Shown piece after piece: positions 1-8,086 of a stretch of 41,391 nucleotides of DNA. The stretch's first letter is position 1. Each line of letters starts with the position of its first letter. The notes below the pieces were generated by a model. It saw only the letters and a program-made list of their open reading frames with translations, was not told the origin of the DNA and made no database searches. Both the position numbers and the translations under genes were made by a program. Location: the NCBI GenBank assembly GCA_025456085.1, contig JALOLF010000048.1, positions 1 through 41,391 of the forward strand, given 5' to 3'. The stretch comes from Acidimicrobiales bacterium (lineage in GTDB: Bacteria > Actinomycetota > Acidimicrobiia > Acidimicrobiales > Acidimicrobilacustridaceae).

Positions 1-1
1 C

Positions 2-208
2 CCGGCCCCGCAGGGGGTGCAGGCGCTGATGGTGGACACCGAGCCGGAGCGGTTCTTCGTGCCGCCCTACGTCGGTCACCGGGGGTGGCTCGGCGTGCGC
101 CTCGACGTCGATCCCGACTGGGGCGAGATCGCAGCCGTGCTCGGCGAGGCCTATCGCACGGTGGCGCCGCGGCGACTCGTGGCCCTCCTCGACGAGACGG
201 ACGCGTAG
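2..208 (+). CDS. MmcQ/YjbR family protein, 3' fragment
   Basis: The frame is open from the window edge, so the N-terminus is missing and about 68 codons are seen. The remaining protein has the C-terminal pattern of the MmcQ/YjbR fold: a PERFFVPPYVGHRGWLGVRLD stretch (Phe-Val-Pro-Pro-Tyr, Gly-His-Arg-Gly-Trp, then a strand) followed by an amphipathic helix, GEIAAVLGEAYRTVAPRRL. Full members are about 110-130 residues, so roughly half is visible. They are small CyaY-like-fold proteins of unclear molecular role, often annotated as DNA-binding. An internal GTG at 17 is not a likely start. The family call is from motif memory only. Confidence 0.7.
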   Translation, partial: PAPQGVQALMVDTEPERFFVPPYVGHRGWLGVRLDVDPDWGEIAAVLGEAYRTVAPRRLVALLDETDA

Positions 209-244
209 CCGCCACGGCCCGCGGCGCCTCCCGGAGGGTGGGGG

Positions 245-793
245 TCAGCCCGTCGGCGGTTCGCCGCCGTCGAAGGCCTGCCACGACGGCAGGTTCCACG
301 GGAGGGTGCCGCGCCCGGCGTTGCTGGCCGGCCAGTTCGCGTCGGGCTGGTCGTAGGGATCGAGCGCCGTCTCGACGCCGAAGAACAGCTCGTGGCGGCG
401 CGTCACGAACAGCCAGCGACCGCCGCGCTCCTCGTAGGTGTCGAAGTAGACGATGGCCTGGTCGATGACCCGACCCGCTTCCTGGACCAGTCCCCGGCAG
501 TAGACCACGCCGCGGGCACGGGTCGGGTCGTCGAAGTCGACGACGTGGTTGCCGACCTGCAGCACCGTCACGCCCAGGGCCCGCAGGGTGCGATCCCAGA
601 AGTGGCGGAAGGCGGCAGGTCCCCACTCGTCTCGGGAGACGCGCACGTCGGGCACGTAGAGCGACACCAGGGTGTCGACGTCGCGGCTGTCGAGCGCCCA
701 GGCGTAGCGGAAGGCGAGCTGTCGGATCTCGTCCCGGGCCACGGATCGCTCGATGGGGGTGAGGCCGTCGGGGCCCCGTCGGGTGAGGTCCAT
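245..793 (-). CDS. SnoaL/NTF2-like family protein (182 aa)
   Basis: This is a nuclear transport factor 2-like fold protein of the SnoaL_4 or aromatic-dioxygenase-beta-subunit type. The N-terminal helix ARDEIRQLAFRYAWALDSRDVDTLVSLY followed by a V-x-D strand is typical of the cone-shaped barrel. Such proteins are isomerases, dehydratases or small-ligand binders, and the substrate cannot be read from the sequence. The ATG at 793 is chosen because the SDR gene just upstream on the same strand ends at 796. The two genes are separated by only two bases and are almost certainly co-transcribed. A longer open frame to 1102 only shadows the SDR. Pairing of an SDR with an NTF2-like protein suggests catabolism or modification of a lipophilic or polyketide-like compound, which is inference. 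Confidence 0.8.
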   Translation of the reverse strand: MDLTRRGPDGLTPIERSVARDEIRQLAFRYAWALDSRDVDTLVSLYVPDVRVSRDEWGPAAFRHFWDRTLRALGVTVLQVGNHVVDFDDPTRARGVVYCRGLVQEAGRVIDQAIVYFDTYEERGGRWLFVTRRHELFFGVETALDPYDQPDANWPASNAGRGTLPWNLPSWQAFDGGEPPTG

Positions 794-795
794 GG

Positions 796-1650
796 TCAGG
801 GCCAACCCGGCACCAGGGCCCGCTCCCGGGCGAAGGGTTGGGCGTGCACGGTCCTGCCCCGGAAGGCCGCGGCCTCCGCGTCGGTGGCGAGCCACAACGC
901 CACCCGGGCGGGGACCTCCGGTGGCGCGGCGCCGAGGGCCTGCTCCAGGGCGCCGTCGTCGCCGAGCGCGGCCGACAGGGACTCGGTGCGCACGATGCCG
1001 GGCTGCAGGTTCACCGGCAGGACCGTGTCGGGCAGCTCGACGGCCAGCACCCCCACCAGCCGTTGCAGCGCACCCTTCGATGCGCCGTAGGCGAAGCTCC
1101 AACCGCCGGCGTCGACGGGAAGCGGTGGGTCGTGGGACCCGGCGTCGGAGGTGAGCACGATGATGACGGCCCGCTCCCGTTCGAGCAGGTGGGGGAGCAG
1201 CGACCGGGTCAGCGTCAGGGGACCCACGACGTTGGCGCGCAGCACCGTGGTGAGGTCGTCCTCGGTGGCGTCGAGCACCCGTTGCAGCACGGCCTCGCCG
1301 TGATAGGTGGCGTTGTGGACCACGACGTCGACACGTCCCCGGAAGGCGACCGCCTGCTCGGCGACCTGCTGCAGGGCGACCGCGTCGAGCAGGTCCATGG
1401 CCACCGCGTGCGCCTCGGCCCCCGCCTCGCGCACCGCGGCGACCGTGCTCTCGAGGCTACCGGCGAGCGGGGCGCCGGTGGCGGTGGTCAGCATCTGCTC
1501 GTGGTGCTGGCCCTCGACGAGGGTCCGCCCGGCGGCCACGACGTCGAACCCGGCCCGGGCGAAGGCCACGGCGGTGGCACGGCCGATGCCCCGACTGGCG
1601 CCGGTGACGAGCACGACCGGGCGGTCCGGCGCTGTGGTGGGGTCGCCCAT
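796..1650 (-). CDS. SDR family NAD(P)-dependent oxidoreductase
   Basis: This is a classical short-chain dehydrogenase of 284 residues. The nucleotide-binding motif TGASRGIG lies at about residues 16-23. The catalytic YxxxK is seen as YGASK with Tyr188 and Lys192, and the catalytic Ser lies in the LTSD segment upstream. An insertion after the beta-2 region (about residues 45-70) makes it longer than the 250-residue norm. The ATG at 1650 is chosen because a GGGAGG ribosome site sits about 8 bases upstream and a TACGAT -10-like hexamer about 30 bases upstream. An alternative start at 1722 would extend into the promoter. It is first in a two-gene operon with the NTF2-like gene. Substrate unknown. 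Confidence 0.88.
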   Translation of the reverse strand: MGDPTTAPDRPVVLVTGASRGIGRATAVAFARAGFDVVAAGRTLVEGQHHEQMLTTATGAPLAGSLESTVAAVREAGAEAHAVAMDLLDAVALQQVAEQAVAFRGRVDVVVHNATYHGEAVLQRVLDATEDDLTTVLRANVVGPLTLTRSLLPHLLERERAVIIVLTSDAGSHDPPLPVDAGGWSFAYGASKGALQRLVGVLAVELPDTVLPVNLQPGIVRTESLSAALGDDGALEQALGAAPPEVPARVALWLATDAEAAAFRGRTVHAQPFARERALVPGWP

Positions 1651-1677
1651 GGTCCGGCCTCCCGTCTGGTCGCCGGC

Positions 1678-1683
1678 ATCGTA
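1678..1683 (-). promoter_or_regulatory. candidate -10 box for the SDR operon
   Basis: TACGAT on the minus strand, 27 bases before the ATG at 1650, leaves room for a short leader carrying the GGGAGG ribosome site. No clear -35 is visible. Confidence 0.4.
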
Positions 1684-1746
1684 CCGGCGCGTCGCGGTCG
1701 CCGCGACGAGACGGGGCCCCATCGCCGGCGGTCCGTCGGGACTGGC

Positions 1747-1752
1747 TAGGGT
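1747..1752 (+). promoter_or_regulatory. candidate -10 box, leaderless DMT transporter gene
   Basis: TAGGGT lies exactly 8 bases before the GTG at 1761, with no Shine-Dalgarno sequence between them. The spacing matches the TANNNT pattern seen before other genes in the window and predicts that transcription starts at or near the start codon. Confidence 0.5.
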
Positions 1753-1760
1753 CGCCCCCC

Positions 1761-2747
1761 GTGGCCTCCGACGACCGTGCCGCCTACGTCACCGCTGCGG
1801 CCACCGTCATCACGTGGTCCTCGGCCTTCGCTGCCATCCGGGCGGCGCTCGACGGCTATGGCGCCGTGCACCTGTCGTTCCTGCGCCTGGCGGTCTCCTC
1901 GGTGGGGTTCGTGCTCGTGGCGCCGCTGCTCCACGTGCGGCTCCCCGGCCGCGAGGACCTGGCTCGGGTCCTCGCCCTCGGCGTGCTCGGCATGGCCGCC
2001 TACCACACGTTGCTCAACCGCGGCGAGGAGCAGGTCACGGCGGCGACGGCCAGCCTGATCATCGCCACGGTCCCGATCTTCACCCTGCTGCTCGCCGTGC
2101 CGCTGCTCGGCGAGCGCCTGTCGGGCCGACGCGTGGCGGGCATCGCGGTGGCGGCGACCGGCATCGCGGTGGTCGCGTTCGGCGGCGACGGCGACGTCAG
2201 GCTGGAACCGGCCGCGCTGCTCGTGCTCGGCGCTGCGATGTGTGCTGCCGGCTACACGGTGCTGCAGAAGCCGTTGCTGACGAGGGTCCGGGCGGTGGAT
2301 CTCACGGCGTGGGCGACATGGACGGGGACGCTGCTGCTGGTGCCGTTGGCGCTGCCCGGGCTCGCCGGAGCGGTACGGGACGCGCCGACCGAGGCCACCG
2401 TCGCGGTCGTCTGGCTGGGGCTGGTCCCCTCGACCCTCGGCTACGCCTTCTACGCCGCCACGCTGGCTCGCCTCGAGGCATCGGTCGCTGCTGCGTTCCT
2501 GTACCTCGTGCCGCCGGTCGCCACCGTGATCGCGTGGGTGTGGTTGGGCGAGGTGCCGGGGCCGGTCACGGTGGTCGGCGGCGCCCTGTGCCTGACCGGT
2601 GTGGTGATCGCCACCCGCCTGACGCTCCGCCGCGGCGCGCCGTCAGGTCGTGCGAACGACGACGTCACGGGCCACCTCGCCGAGCCGGTCGAGCAGGAGC
2701 GGGTCCTGCCGCCAGGCGGCGCCGGCGCTGTAGAGCACGATCCGTGA
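1761..2747 (+). CDS. EamA-type DMT family transporter
   Basis: An inner-membrane permease of the drug/metabolite transporter superfamily with two EamA repeats and ten predicted hydrophobic segments in about 300 residues. The first repeat begins VITWSSAFAAIRAAL. The second includes a conserved WLGLVPSTLGYAFYAATL segment, followed by AAFLYLVPPVATVIAWVWLGE, which is typical of the family's eighth and ninth helices. Members export amino acids, metabolites or drugs, and the cargo here is unknown. The GTG at 1761 is chosen because it is preceded at 8 bases by TAGGGT. The last 35 codons run past the usual end of the family and overlap, tail to tail, the last 105 bases of the oxidoreductase on the other strand, so this tail may have been gained by loss of an earlier stop. 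Confidence 0.87.
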   Translation: MASDDRAAYVTAAATVITWSSAFAAIRAALDGYGAVHLSFLRLAVSSVGFVLVAPLLHVRLPGREDLARVLALGVLGMAAYHTLLNRGEEQVTAATASLIIATVPIFTLLLAVPLLGERLSGRRVAGIAVAATGIAVVAFGGDGDVRLEPAALLVLGAAMCAAGYTVLQKPLLTRVRAVDLTAWATWTGTLLLVPLALPGLAGAVRDAPTEATVAVVWLGLVPSTLGYAFYAATLARLEASVAAAFLYLVPPVATVIAWVWLGEVPGPVTVVGGALCLTGVVIATRLTLRRGAPSGRANDDVTGHLAEPVEQERVLPPGGAGAVEHDP

Positions 2748-3677
2748 CGCCACACCCTCGAAGCGGGCCACGAGGCGGTCGGACAGCTCGTCCCAGGTGC
2801 CCTCGACCACGAAGTGCGACAGGACCTCGTCGCTGACGACCCCGGCCATCGCCGCCAGGTCGCCCGCCTTCTGGTGCGCTCGCAGCCGCGCGGTGGTGCC
2901 CTCGGCGCCGATCTGGTCGAAGACGAAGGCGTAGTTCGGGGTGGAGCCGTAGAAGGCGATCTGCCAGCGGGCCGCCTCCCGCCAGGGTGCCCGCTCCTCT
3001 TCGGTGTCGCCCATCACCGTGAAGCACGGCACCAGGAGCTCGAGGTCGTCGGCGTCCCGGCCGGCGCGGGCGGCGCCGTCGGCCAGCGCGGGCCGCACCG
3101 TGGTCGCCAGGTAGGTGGGCGTGTTGAGCGGGTGGATGTGGACCCCGTCGGCGACCTCGCCCGCCATGCGCAGCATCCACGGGTTCACCGCCGCCACGTC
3201 GATCGGGGGCGCCGGCACCTCCAGGGGGCCCGGCGACCACTCCCGGGGCAGGAGGGAGAACTGCCAGTAGCGGCCCTGGAAGTCCAGTCGCTCGGTGCCG
3301 GCGAAGGCCCGGAAGATGGCGCGCACGGCCTCGACGTACTCGCGCAGGCGAGGGCCCGGCGGGTCGAAGCTCGAGGCGTAGCGGCGCACGACGTGGGCGC
3401 GGACCTGCGTGCCCAGGCCCAGCCGGAACCGGCCTCCCGTGAGGTCGGCGAGCTCCCAGGCCGACGACGCGGTCACCATGGGGCTGCGGGCGAACGCCAC
3501 GGCCACGCCGGTCGCGAGGTGGAGATCGGCGGCGAGGGCGGCGGCGGCACAGGACAGATAGGCGGTGCGCCCCGCTTCGGTGACCACCAGGCCCGAGAAG
3601 CCCGCCCGCTCGGCGTCACGGGCGAGGTTCTGCATGGTGCGCAGCGGCGCCGCGTTGGTGAGCACGTCGACCTGCAT
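2643..3677 (-). CDS. LLM class F420-dependent oxidoreductase
   Basis: A luciferase-like monooxygenase-fold (TIM-barrel) oxidoreductase of 344 residues, expected to use coenzyme F420 or flavin. Diagnostic stretches are the N-terminal strand and NLARDAERAGFSGLVVTEAG, then SPMVTASSAWELADLTGGRFRLGLGTQVRAHVVRRY, and a C-terminal barrel region. The layout fits the TIGR03617-type F420-dependent subfamily common in mycobacteria and Acidimicrobiia. That assignment is from memory and substrate is unknown. The start at ATG 3677 has AGGAAGGG just upstream, and a start at 3692 would lack it. The gene is divergent from the glucan phosphorylase gene and overlaps the transporter gene at its 3' end. Confidence 0.88.
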   Translation of the reverse strand: MQVDVLTNAAPLRTMQNLARDAERAGFSGLVVTEAGRTAYLSCAAAALAADLHLATGVAVAFARSPMVTASSAWELADLTGGRFRLGLGTQVRAHVVRRYASSFDPPGPRLREYVEAVRAIFRAFAGTERLDFQGRYWQFSLLPREWSPGPLEVPAPPIDVAAVNPWMLRMAGEVADGVHIHPLNTPTYLATTVRPALADGAARAGRDADDLELLVPCFTVMGDTEEERAPWREAARWQIAFYGSTPNYAFVFDQIGAEGTTARLRAHQKAGDLAAMAGVVSDEVLSHFVVEGTWDELSDRLVARFEGVASRIVLYSAGAAWRQDPLLLDRLGEVARDVVVRTT

Positions 3678-3739
3678 GTCCCTTCCTAGCACGCCCGGAT
3701 TCGTGCGGGCCGGGGGGTCCGGCGCGCCGTCGCCTGCCG

Positions 3740-3745
3740 TAGAGT
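3740..3745 (+). promoter_or_regulatory. candidate -10 box upstream of glgP
   Basis: TAGAGT in the divergent gap between the LLM gene and glgP lies about 56 bases before the GTG at 3802. This would give a leader of about 50 nt containing the GAGGAGG ribosome site. No convincing -35. Confidence 0.35.
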
Positions 3746-3801
3746 GAGGGCGATCCGGGGGTGTGGGATCCGGTGGGTGTGACGTCGAGGAGGCCGAGGA
3801 C

Positions 3802-5940
3802 GTGTATGCGGGCAGCGACGATCTAGGCGCGGCTGCGCAGGCGTTGGCGCTGCGCCTGCCGGAGCCACTACGACCCCTCGCCCGCGTGGCCTACGACTAC
3901 GGCTGGTCCTGGACGCCGGGCGGGCCGGAGGTGTTCGCCGACCTGCACCCCGGGCGTTGGCGCCAGTGCGGGTGGAACCCCGTGCGGCTGCTGCAGGAGG
4001 TGGCCCCCCGGGTGTTGCAGCGGGCCGCTGCGGACCCGGCCTTCGTGGAGCGGGTCGATCGCCTGGCCGGATCGTTGGCCGCCGAGCGGCGCCGACCGCC
4101 CTACGACGGCGTCCTCACCCCGGCCCACCCCGCCGCCTTCTTCTGCGCCGAGTTCGGCGTGCACTCCTCGCTGCCCATCTACTCCGGTGGCCTCGGGGCT
4201 CTGGCGGGCGACATCCTCAAGGAGTCCTCCGACCTGGCGTTGCCCGTGGTGGGCGTCGGGCTCCTCTACCGCACCGGCTACTTCCACCAGCGGCTCGACC
4301 CGAGCGGGTGGCAGCAGGAGTACTGGCTCGACACCGACCCCGAGCGGGTGCCGGCGGCGCTGGTGACCGACGACGACGGCAGCCCGCTCACGGTGACGGT
4401 GCCCCTCTGGGACGACACCGTCGAGGTGCAGGTGTGGCGGGTCGACGTGGGACGCGTGCCGCTGTACCTGCTCGACACCGACCTCTACACGTCCGATCCC
4501 GTGCAGCGCTGGATCACCTCCCGGCTGTACGAGGGCAACCGGGCCCTGCGCATCGCCCAGTACGCGGTGCTGGGCGTCGGCGGTGCCCGGGCGCTGCGGG
4601 CCATGGGCATCGACCCTGCGGTGTACCACTTCAACGAGGGGCATCCCGCGCTGGCCGCCTTCGAGCTCCACACCCACCTGCGCGGCGTCGGCCTGGATTG
4701 GGACGAGGCGTGGGAGCAGATGCGGCGTCGGGTGGTGTTCACGACCCACACGCCGGTGCCCGCGGGCAACGAGACCTACGAGCGCGACGAGATCATCCCG
4801 GTCCTCGGCCAGGTCGCGCGCCTCACGGGCGACCTGGAGCGGTGCCTGGCGGTCGGGCGGCTTCGGCCCGAGTACGCGGCGGAGCCCTCGGGGCTGACGG
4901 CGCTGGCCCTGCGGGCCAGTCGCACGCGCAACGCCGTGAGCAGGCGCCACGGCGAGGTCGCCCGCGACATGTGGCAGCCGCTGTTCGAGGTCGATCGAGT
5001 CGAGGACGTCCCCATCACCCACGTCACCAACGGGGTGCACCTGCCCAGCTGGCTGTCGCCCACGATGCGCCGCCTCCTCGACCAGCACCTCGGGCAGGGG
5101 TGGCTGCGTCACGCCGACGACCCGGCGACCTGGGACGCGGTGCAGGACATCCCGGCCGAGGACCTCTGGGCGGCGCGCAACGAGGACCGCCACGTCCTCA
5201 TCGAGTACGCCCGCAAGCACGCTGTGCGGGATCGGCTCCGGAGGGGCGAGTCCCTCGACTACGTGCAGGCTGCCGAGCGCACGCTCGACGACGGAGCCCT
5301 GACGATCGGCTTCGCCCGCCGTATCGCCACCTACAAGCGGCTCCACCTGCTGACGCTCGTGCCCGAACGGGCCGTGCGGGTGCTCGACGGCGAGCAGAAG
5401 CTGCAGTTCATCGCCGCCGGCAAGGCCCATCCCAGCGACGAGGGTGCCAAGCGCATCGTCCAGCGCCTGTTCGGCATGAAGCACTACGAGCAGGTGGCCA
5501 GCCAGGTCGCCTTCCTCGAGGACCACGATCTGTCCATGGCCGCCATGCTCGTGCGGGGCTGCGACGTGTGGGTGAACCTGCCCCGTCCACCGCTCGAGGC
5601 GAGCGGCACCAGTGGCATGAAGGCGGCGGCCAACGGCGCGCTGAACCTGAGCGTGCTCGACGGGTGGTGGGCCGAGGCCTACGACGGCGACAACGGCTGG
5701 GCCATCGACGGCGACGTCTCCGACGACGACGAGGAGCAGGACCGCCGCCACGCCGAGGCGCTGTTCGACCTGCTCGAGCACGAGGTCAAGCCGCTCTTCT
5801 ACGACCGTGACGAGGCCGGGGTCCCCCAGGGGTGGGTGCGCAAGGTGAAGCACTCGCTGCGCACCATCGGGCCCTGCTTCAGCGCCACCCGGATGGTCCG
5901 CGACTACGCGACCCGCGTCTACCCCGCCGACGCGACCTGA
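3802..5940 (+). CDS. glgP: alpha-glucan (glycogen/maltodextrin) phosphorylase
   Basis: A GT35 family phosphorylase of about 712 residues. It releases glucose 1-phosphate from alpha-1,4-glucans using pyridoxal phosphate. It belongs to the shorter bacterial TIGR02094-type clade, not the 800+ residue E. coli type. Seen: FCAEFGVHSSLPIYSGGLGALAGD near the N-terminus, HFNEGHPALAAFE, TTHTPVPAGNE, and IGFARRIATYKR for phosphate and PLP-phosphate contacts. EASGTSGMKAAANG carries the expected PLP lysine at about Lys607. The GTG at 3802 is chosen over the GTG at 3763 because GAGGAGG sits 9 bases before it and the protein homology begins just after. It is the only glycogen gene here. It converges with the CBS gene. 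Confidence 0.93.
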   Translation: MYAGSDDLGAAAQALALRLPEPLRPLARVAYDYGWSWTPGGPEVFADLHPGRWRQCGWNPVRLLQEVAPRVLQRAAADPAFVERVDRLAGSLAAERRRPPYDGVLTPAHPAAFFCAEFGVHSSLPIYSGGLGALAGDILKESSDLALPVVGVGLLYRTGYFHQRLDPSGWQQEYWLDTDPERVPAALVTDDDGSPLTVTVPLWDDTVEVQVWRVDVGRVPLYLLDTDLYTSDPVQRWITSRLYEGNRALRIAQYAVLGVGGARALRAMGIDPAVYHFNEGHPALAAFELHTHLRGVGLDWDEAWEQMRRRVVFTTHTPVPAGNETYERDEIIPVLGQVARLTGDLERCLAVGRLRPEYAAEPSGLTALALRASRTRNAVSRRHGEVARDMWQPLFEVDRVEDVPITHVTNGVHLPSWLSPTMRRLLDQHLGQGWLRHADDPATWDAVQDIPAEDLWAARNEDRHVLIEYARKHAVRDRLRRGESLDYVQAAERTLDDGALTIGFARRIATYKRLHLLTLVPERAVRVLDGEQKLQFIAAGKAHPSDEGAKRIVQRLFGMKHYEQVASQVAFLEDHDLSMAAMLVRGCDVWVNLPRPPLEASGTSGMKAAANGALNLSVLDGWWAEAYDGDNGWAIDGDVSDDDEEQDRRHAEALFDLLEHEVKPLFYDRDEAGVPQGWVRKVKHSLRTIGPCFSATRMVRDYATRVYPADAT

Positions 5941-5942
5941 GC

Positions 5943-6013
5943 GCCGACGGGCTCGAGGACCCGGCAGCGAGCCCGCACCGGGCCACGCTGCCCGGCGCAC
6001 GGGGCCCGTCGGC
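5943..6013. terminator. nested inverted repeats between convergent genes
   Basis: A perfect 10-bp inverted repeat (GCCGACGGGC at 5943-5952, complement at 6004-6013) encloses a second hairpin (CCGGGC at 5978-5983 with GCCCGG at 5990-5995). It fills the gap between glgP and the convergent CBS gene, so it may act as a bidirectional terminator. There is no T tract. Confidence 0.45.
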
Positions 6014-6021
6014 CGCCGGTG

Positions 6022-6456
6022 TCAGCGCCCGCTGGTGATGTACTCGTGCAGGGCGCCGTTCTCGGCCTGCAACTCGTGCAGGCGTGACTTGACGACGTCG
6101 CCGATGCTCACGATGCCCCGGAGGCTCCCGTCCTCGACCACCGGCACGTGTCGGATGCGTTGCTCGGTCATGAGTGCCATGAGGCCGTCGACCGTGTCGC
6201 GGTCCGTGCAGGTCACGACCTCGCCGGTCATCACGTCGCTCACCGCCAGCGCCAGCGCGGGCGCGCCGTGTCGGGCGAGCGCCCGGGCGAGATCCCGCTC
6301 CGACACGATGCCGTCGATCGTGGAGCCGTCACCGGACACCACGAGGGCGCCGATGCCGTGCTCGGCCAACGCCGTGGCGGCGTCGAGCAGGCTGGCCCCC
6401 GGCTGGATCGTCGCCACGGACGAGCCCTTGGAACGCAGGATCGGACCGATCTGCAT
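6022..6456 (-). CDS. CBS-domain pair protein
   Basis: A soluble 144-residue protein made of two tandem CBS motifs, forming one Bateman module. The first covers about residues 5-60 (SSVATIQPGASLLDAATALAEHG, then GIVSERDLARAL) and the second about 72-128 (MTGEVVTCTDRDTVDGLMALMTEQRIRHVPVVEDG, then GIVSIGDVVKSRL). Such stand-alone modules bind adenine nucleotides or related ligands and act as energy sensors or as regulators of a partner. The partner cannot be deduced from this sequence. The ATG at 6456 follows GAAGGGGG, and longer in-frame starts run into the promoter of the next operon. A TACCCT hexamer at 6527-6532 on the minus strand may be its -10. Confidence 0.9.
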   Translation of the reverse strand: MQIGPILRSKGSSVATIQPGASLLDAATALAEHGIGALVVSGDGSTIDGIVSERDLARALARHGAPALALAVSDVMTGEVVTCTDRDTVDGLMALMTEQRIRHVPVVEDGSLRGIVSIGDVVKSRLHELQAENGALHEYITSGR

Positions 6457-6651
6457 GCTGCACCCCCTTCGCGCGCCGTTCGTCGTGGGAGGCCCCCCGG
6501 TCGCCCACCAGCGCGTGTCGAGGCCGAGGGTAGCGCCTGGCCGCCTCGGGGTGCGGGACAGCGCCCGTGCCGGGTCGAGGACCGCGTCGAGTGGCGGGTG
6601 CGGCGCCCGACGGGGGCTGCCGCGGCGGGCCGGAGCACGCTGCGGCCTTGG

Positions 6652-6657
6652 TACAGT
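6652..6657 (+). promoter_or_regulatory. candidate -10 box of the MauE-like/DUF5685 operon
   Basis: TACAGT lies 6 bases before the ATG at 6664 with no ribosome binding site between, predicting a leaderless mRNA for the eight-cistron operon. The preceding 200 bases are very GC-rich and show no clear -35. Confidence 0.5.
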
Positions 6658-6663
6658 CACGCC

Positions 6664-7218
6664 ATGTCCGTGCTCGCCGGCCCTGTGTTCGCGCTCGCCG
6701 GCCTGCTGGGCGCAGCCGGCGTGTTGAAGCTGGCCCGGCCCGATGGCACCCGCAAGGCGCTGCGGGCCGCGGGCCTGCCCGACCCGGTGGCGGGCGTCTG
6801 GGTGCTCGCCCTGGCCGAGATCGTGCTCGCCGTCGCTGCGGTGGTGTACGGCAACCGCCTCACCTCCACCCTGCTGACCGTGGCCTACCTGGGCTTCGCC
6901 GTCTTCGCCGCCCGACTGGTGCAGAAGGCCGGCGCCGCGGCGTCCTGTGGCTGCTTCGGGATCGAGACCGCGCCCGCCACCTCGCTGCACGTGGGGGTGA
7001 ACGTCGTGGCGGCGGCGGTGTGCGGGGCCAGCGTCGCCGCTCCCACGGGCGGGATCGCCGACGTCCTCGGCGCACAGCCGCTCGCCGGCGTGCCCTTCCT
7101 GGTCCTCACCGCGCTGTGCGGTTGGCTCGTCTACGCCCTGCTCACGCTCGTGCCGGACCTCCAGCTCGCCATCGCCGAGCTCGACGGGGCCGACGACGAG
7201 GCCGGAGGACGCTCGTGA
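6664..7218 (+). CDS. MauE/DoxX-like redox membrane protein
   Basis: A polytopic membrane protein of 184 residues with four to five hydrophobic segments. It has a conserved S-C-G-C-F-G motif (Cys95 and Cys97) at a membrane edge. Both the motif and the length are typical of the MauE domain family, the relatives of DoxX and VKOR-like proteins required with MauD to form disulfides in the periplasmic methylamine dehydrogenase light chain. Here the gene leads an operon and overlaps the thioredoxin-like gene by four bases (GTGA). The operon also encodes a Cys-rich exported protein, which fits a role in oxidative folding. Function is inferred from family and context. The second half has a long hydrophobic segment before an acidic C-terminus. 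Confidence 0.85.
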   Translation: MSVLAGPVFALAGLLGAAGVLKLARPDGTRKALRAAGLPDPVAGVWVLALAEIVLAVAAVVYGNRLTSTLLTVAYLGFAVFAARLVQKAGAAASCGCFGIETAPATSLHVGVNVVAAAVCGASVAAPTGGIADVLGAQPLAGVPFLVLTALCGWLVYALLTLVPDLQLAIAELDGADDEAGGRS

Positions 7219-8039
7219 GCGTGGTCGCGGTCGAGGCGGTGACGGTGCTGGTGGCGATCGAGACCGTGGTGCTCGTGCTGTTGGTGCTCGTCGTCGCCGG
7301 GCTGCTGCGGAGCCACGCCCTGATCCTGCGCAAGCTCCACGACCTCGGCGCCGGGATCGGCGACCCGTCCTCGTCGGGGCGTGCCGTGACGACCCCCGTG
7401 GCCGACCCGGTGCCGTTCCGCACCTTTCCCGAGGTGCCGGCGCCCGAGCCGGGCGACGACTTCGTGCCCGCAGCCGACGTGTCGGGCACCGGTCTGCGCG
7501 ACGACGTCGTGGCGGTGCGGGTCGTCGGCGTCGAGCACCCGACGCTGCTCGCGTTCCTGTCCACGGGCTGCAGCACCTGTGCCCGGTTCTGGGAGGCCTT
7601 CGGTCGTCCCCGCGAGCTGAACCTGCCCGAGGGGACCCGTCTGGTCATCGTGGCCAAGAGCATCGACGAGGAGAGCCCCCTGCGCATCGCCGAGCTGGCG
7701 CCGGCGGGCGTGACCCTGGTGGCCTCCAGCCAGGCCTGGGCCGACTACCGGGTGCCGGGCTCCCCCTACTTCGTCTTCGTGGACGGTCCCACCGGTCGGG
7801 TGCGGGGGGAGGGGACGGGCCTGGACTGGAACCAGGTGGCGAACCTGCTGGCCCAGGCCACCGGGGATCTCACCTTCACCGCCGGACCCGACGCCGCCCG
7901 TCGTCACAAGGCCACGAGCGACGCCGAACGGGAGCAGGCCATCGACGCGCAGCTCATGGCTGCGGGCCTGTTCCCGGGCGACCCGAGCCTGCACCAGGCA
8001 CCGGGCGGTGACGAGGCACCGGAGCGGCCCGCCCCATGA
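7215..8039 (+). CDS. membrane-anchored thioredoxin-like protein (MauD/TlpA type)
   Basis: A 274-residue protein with one N-terminal transmembrane helix (about residues 5-32) and an extracytoplasmic thioredoxin-like domain. The active site is CSTC (Cys119 and Cys122) in FLSTGCSTCARFWEAF. A cis-Pro motif is likely in YRVPGSPYFVFVDG. The order anchor, linker, thioredoxin fold is like MauD and TlpA. It is the probable redox partner of the MauE-like protein, with which it overlaps by GTGA. The Cys-rich Tat protein downstream is the obvious substrate. The C-terminal 60 residues are charged and not obviously part of the fold. The start GTG 7215 is fixed by the overlap. A much longer open frame from 6567 is a shadow. 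Confidence 0.87.
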   Translation: MSVVAVEAVTVLVAIETVVLVLLVLVVAGLLRSHALILRKLHDLGAGIGDPSSSGRAVTTPVADPVPFRTFPEVPAPEPGDDFVPAADVSGTGLRDDVVAVRVVGVEHPTLLAFLSTGCSTCARFWEAFGRPRELNLPEGTRLVIVAKSIDEESPLRIAELAPAGVTLVASSQAWADYRVPGSPYFVFVDGPTGRVRGEGTGLDWNQVANLLAQATGDLTFTAGPDAARRHKATSDAEREQAIDAQLMAAGLFPGDPSLHQAPGGDEAPERPAP

Positions 8040-8086
8040 CCACCGTCGCGCCGCAGGCCGCCCGCGCCTCGGCCGCTCCCGGATGA
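8036..8086 (+). CDS. tiny coupled ORF, 16 aa
   Basis: ATG at 8036 overlaps the TGA of the thioredoxin-like gene (ATGA), and its own TGA again overlaps the next ATG at 8083 (ATGA). The peptide is MTTVAPQAARASAAPG, with no recognisable domain. Both overlaps suggest translational coupling. It could be a real peptide, a coupling device, or a chance reading. Confidence 0.35.
   Translation: MTTVAPQAARASAAPG

Noticed and set aside
3868..6000. 710-aa ORF on the minus strand
   Set aside because: Antisense shadow of glgP, with His/Arg/Gly-rich composition and no domain.
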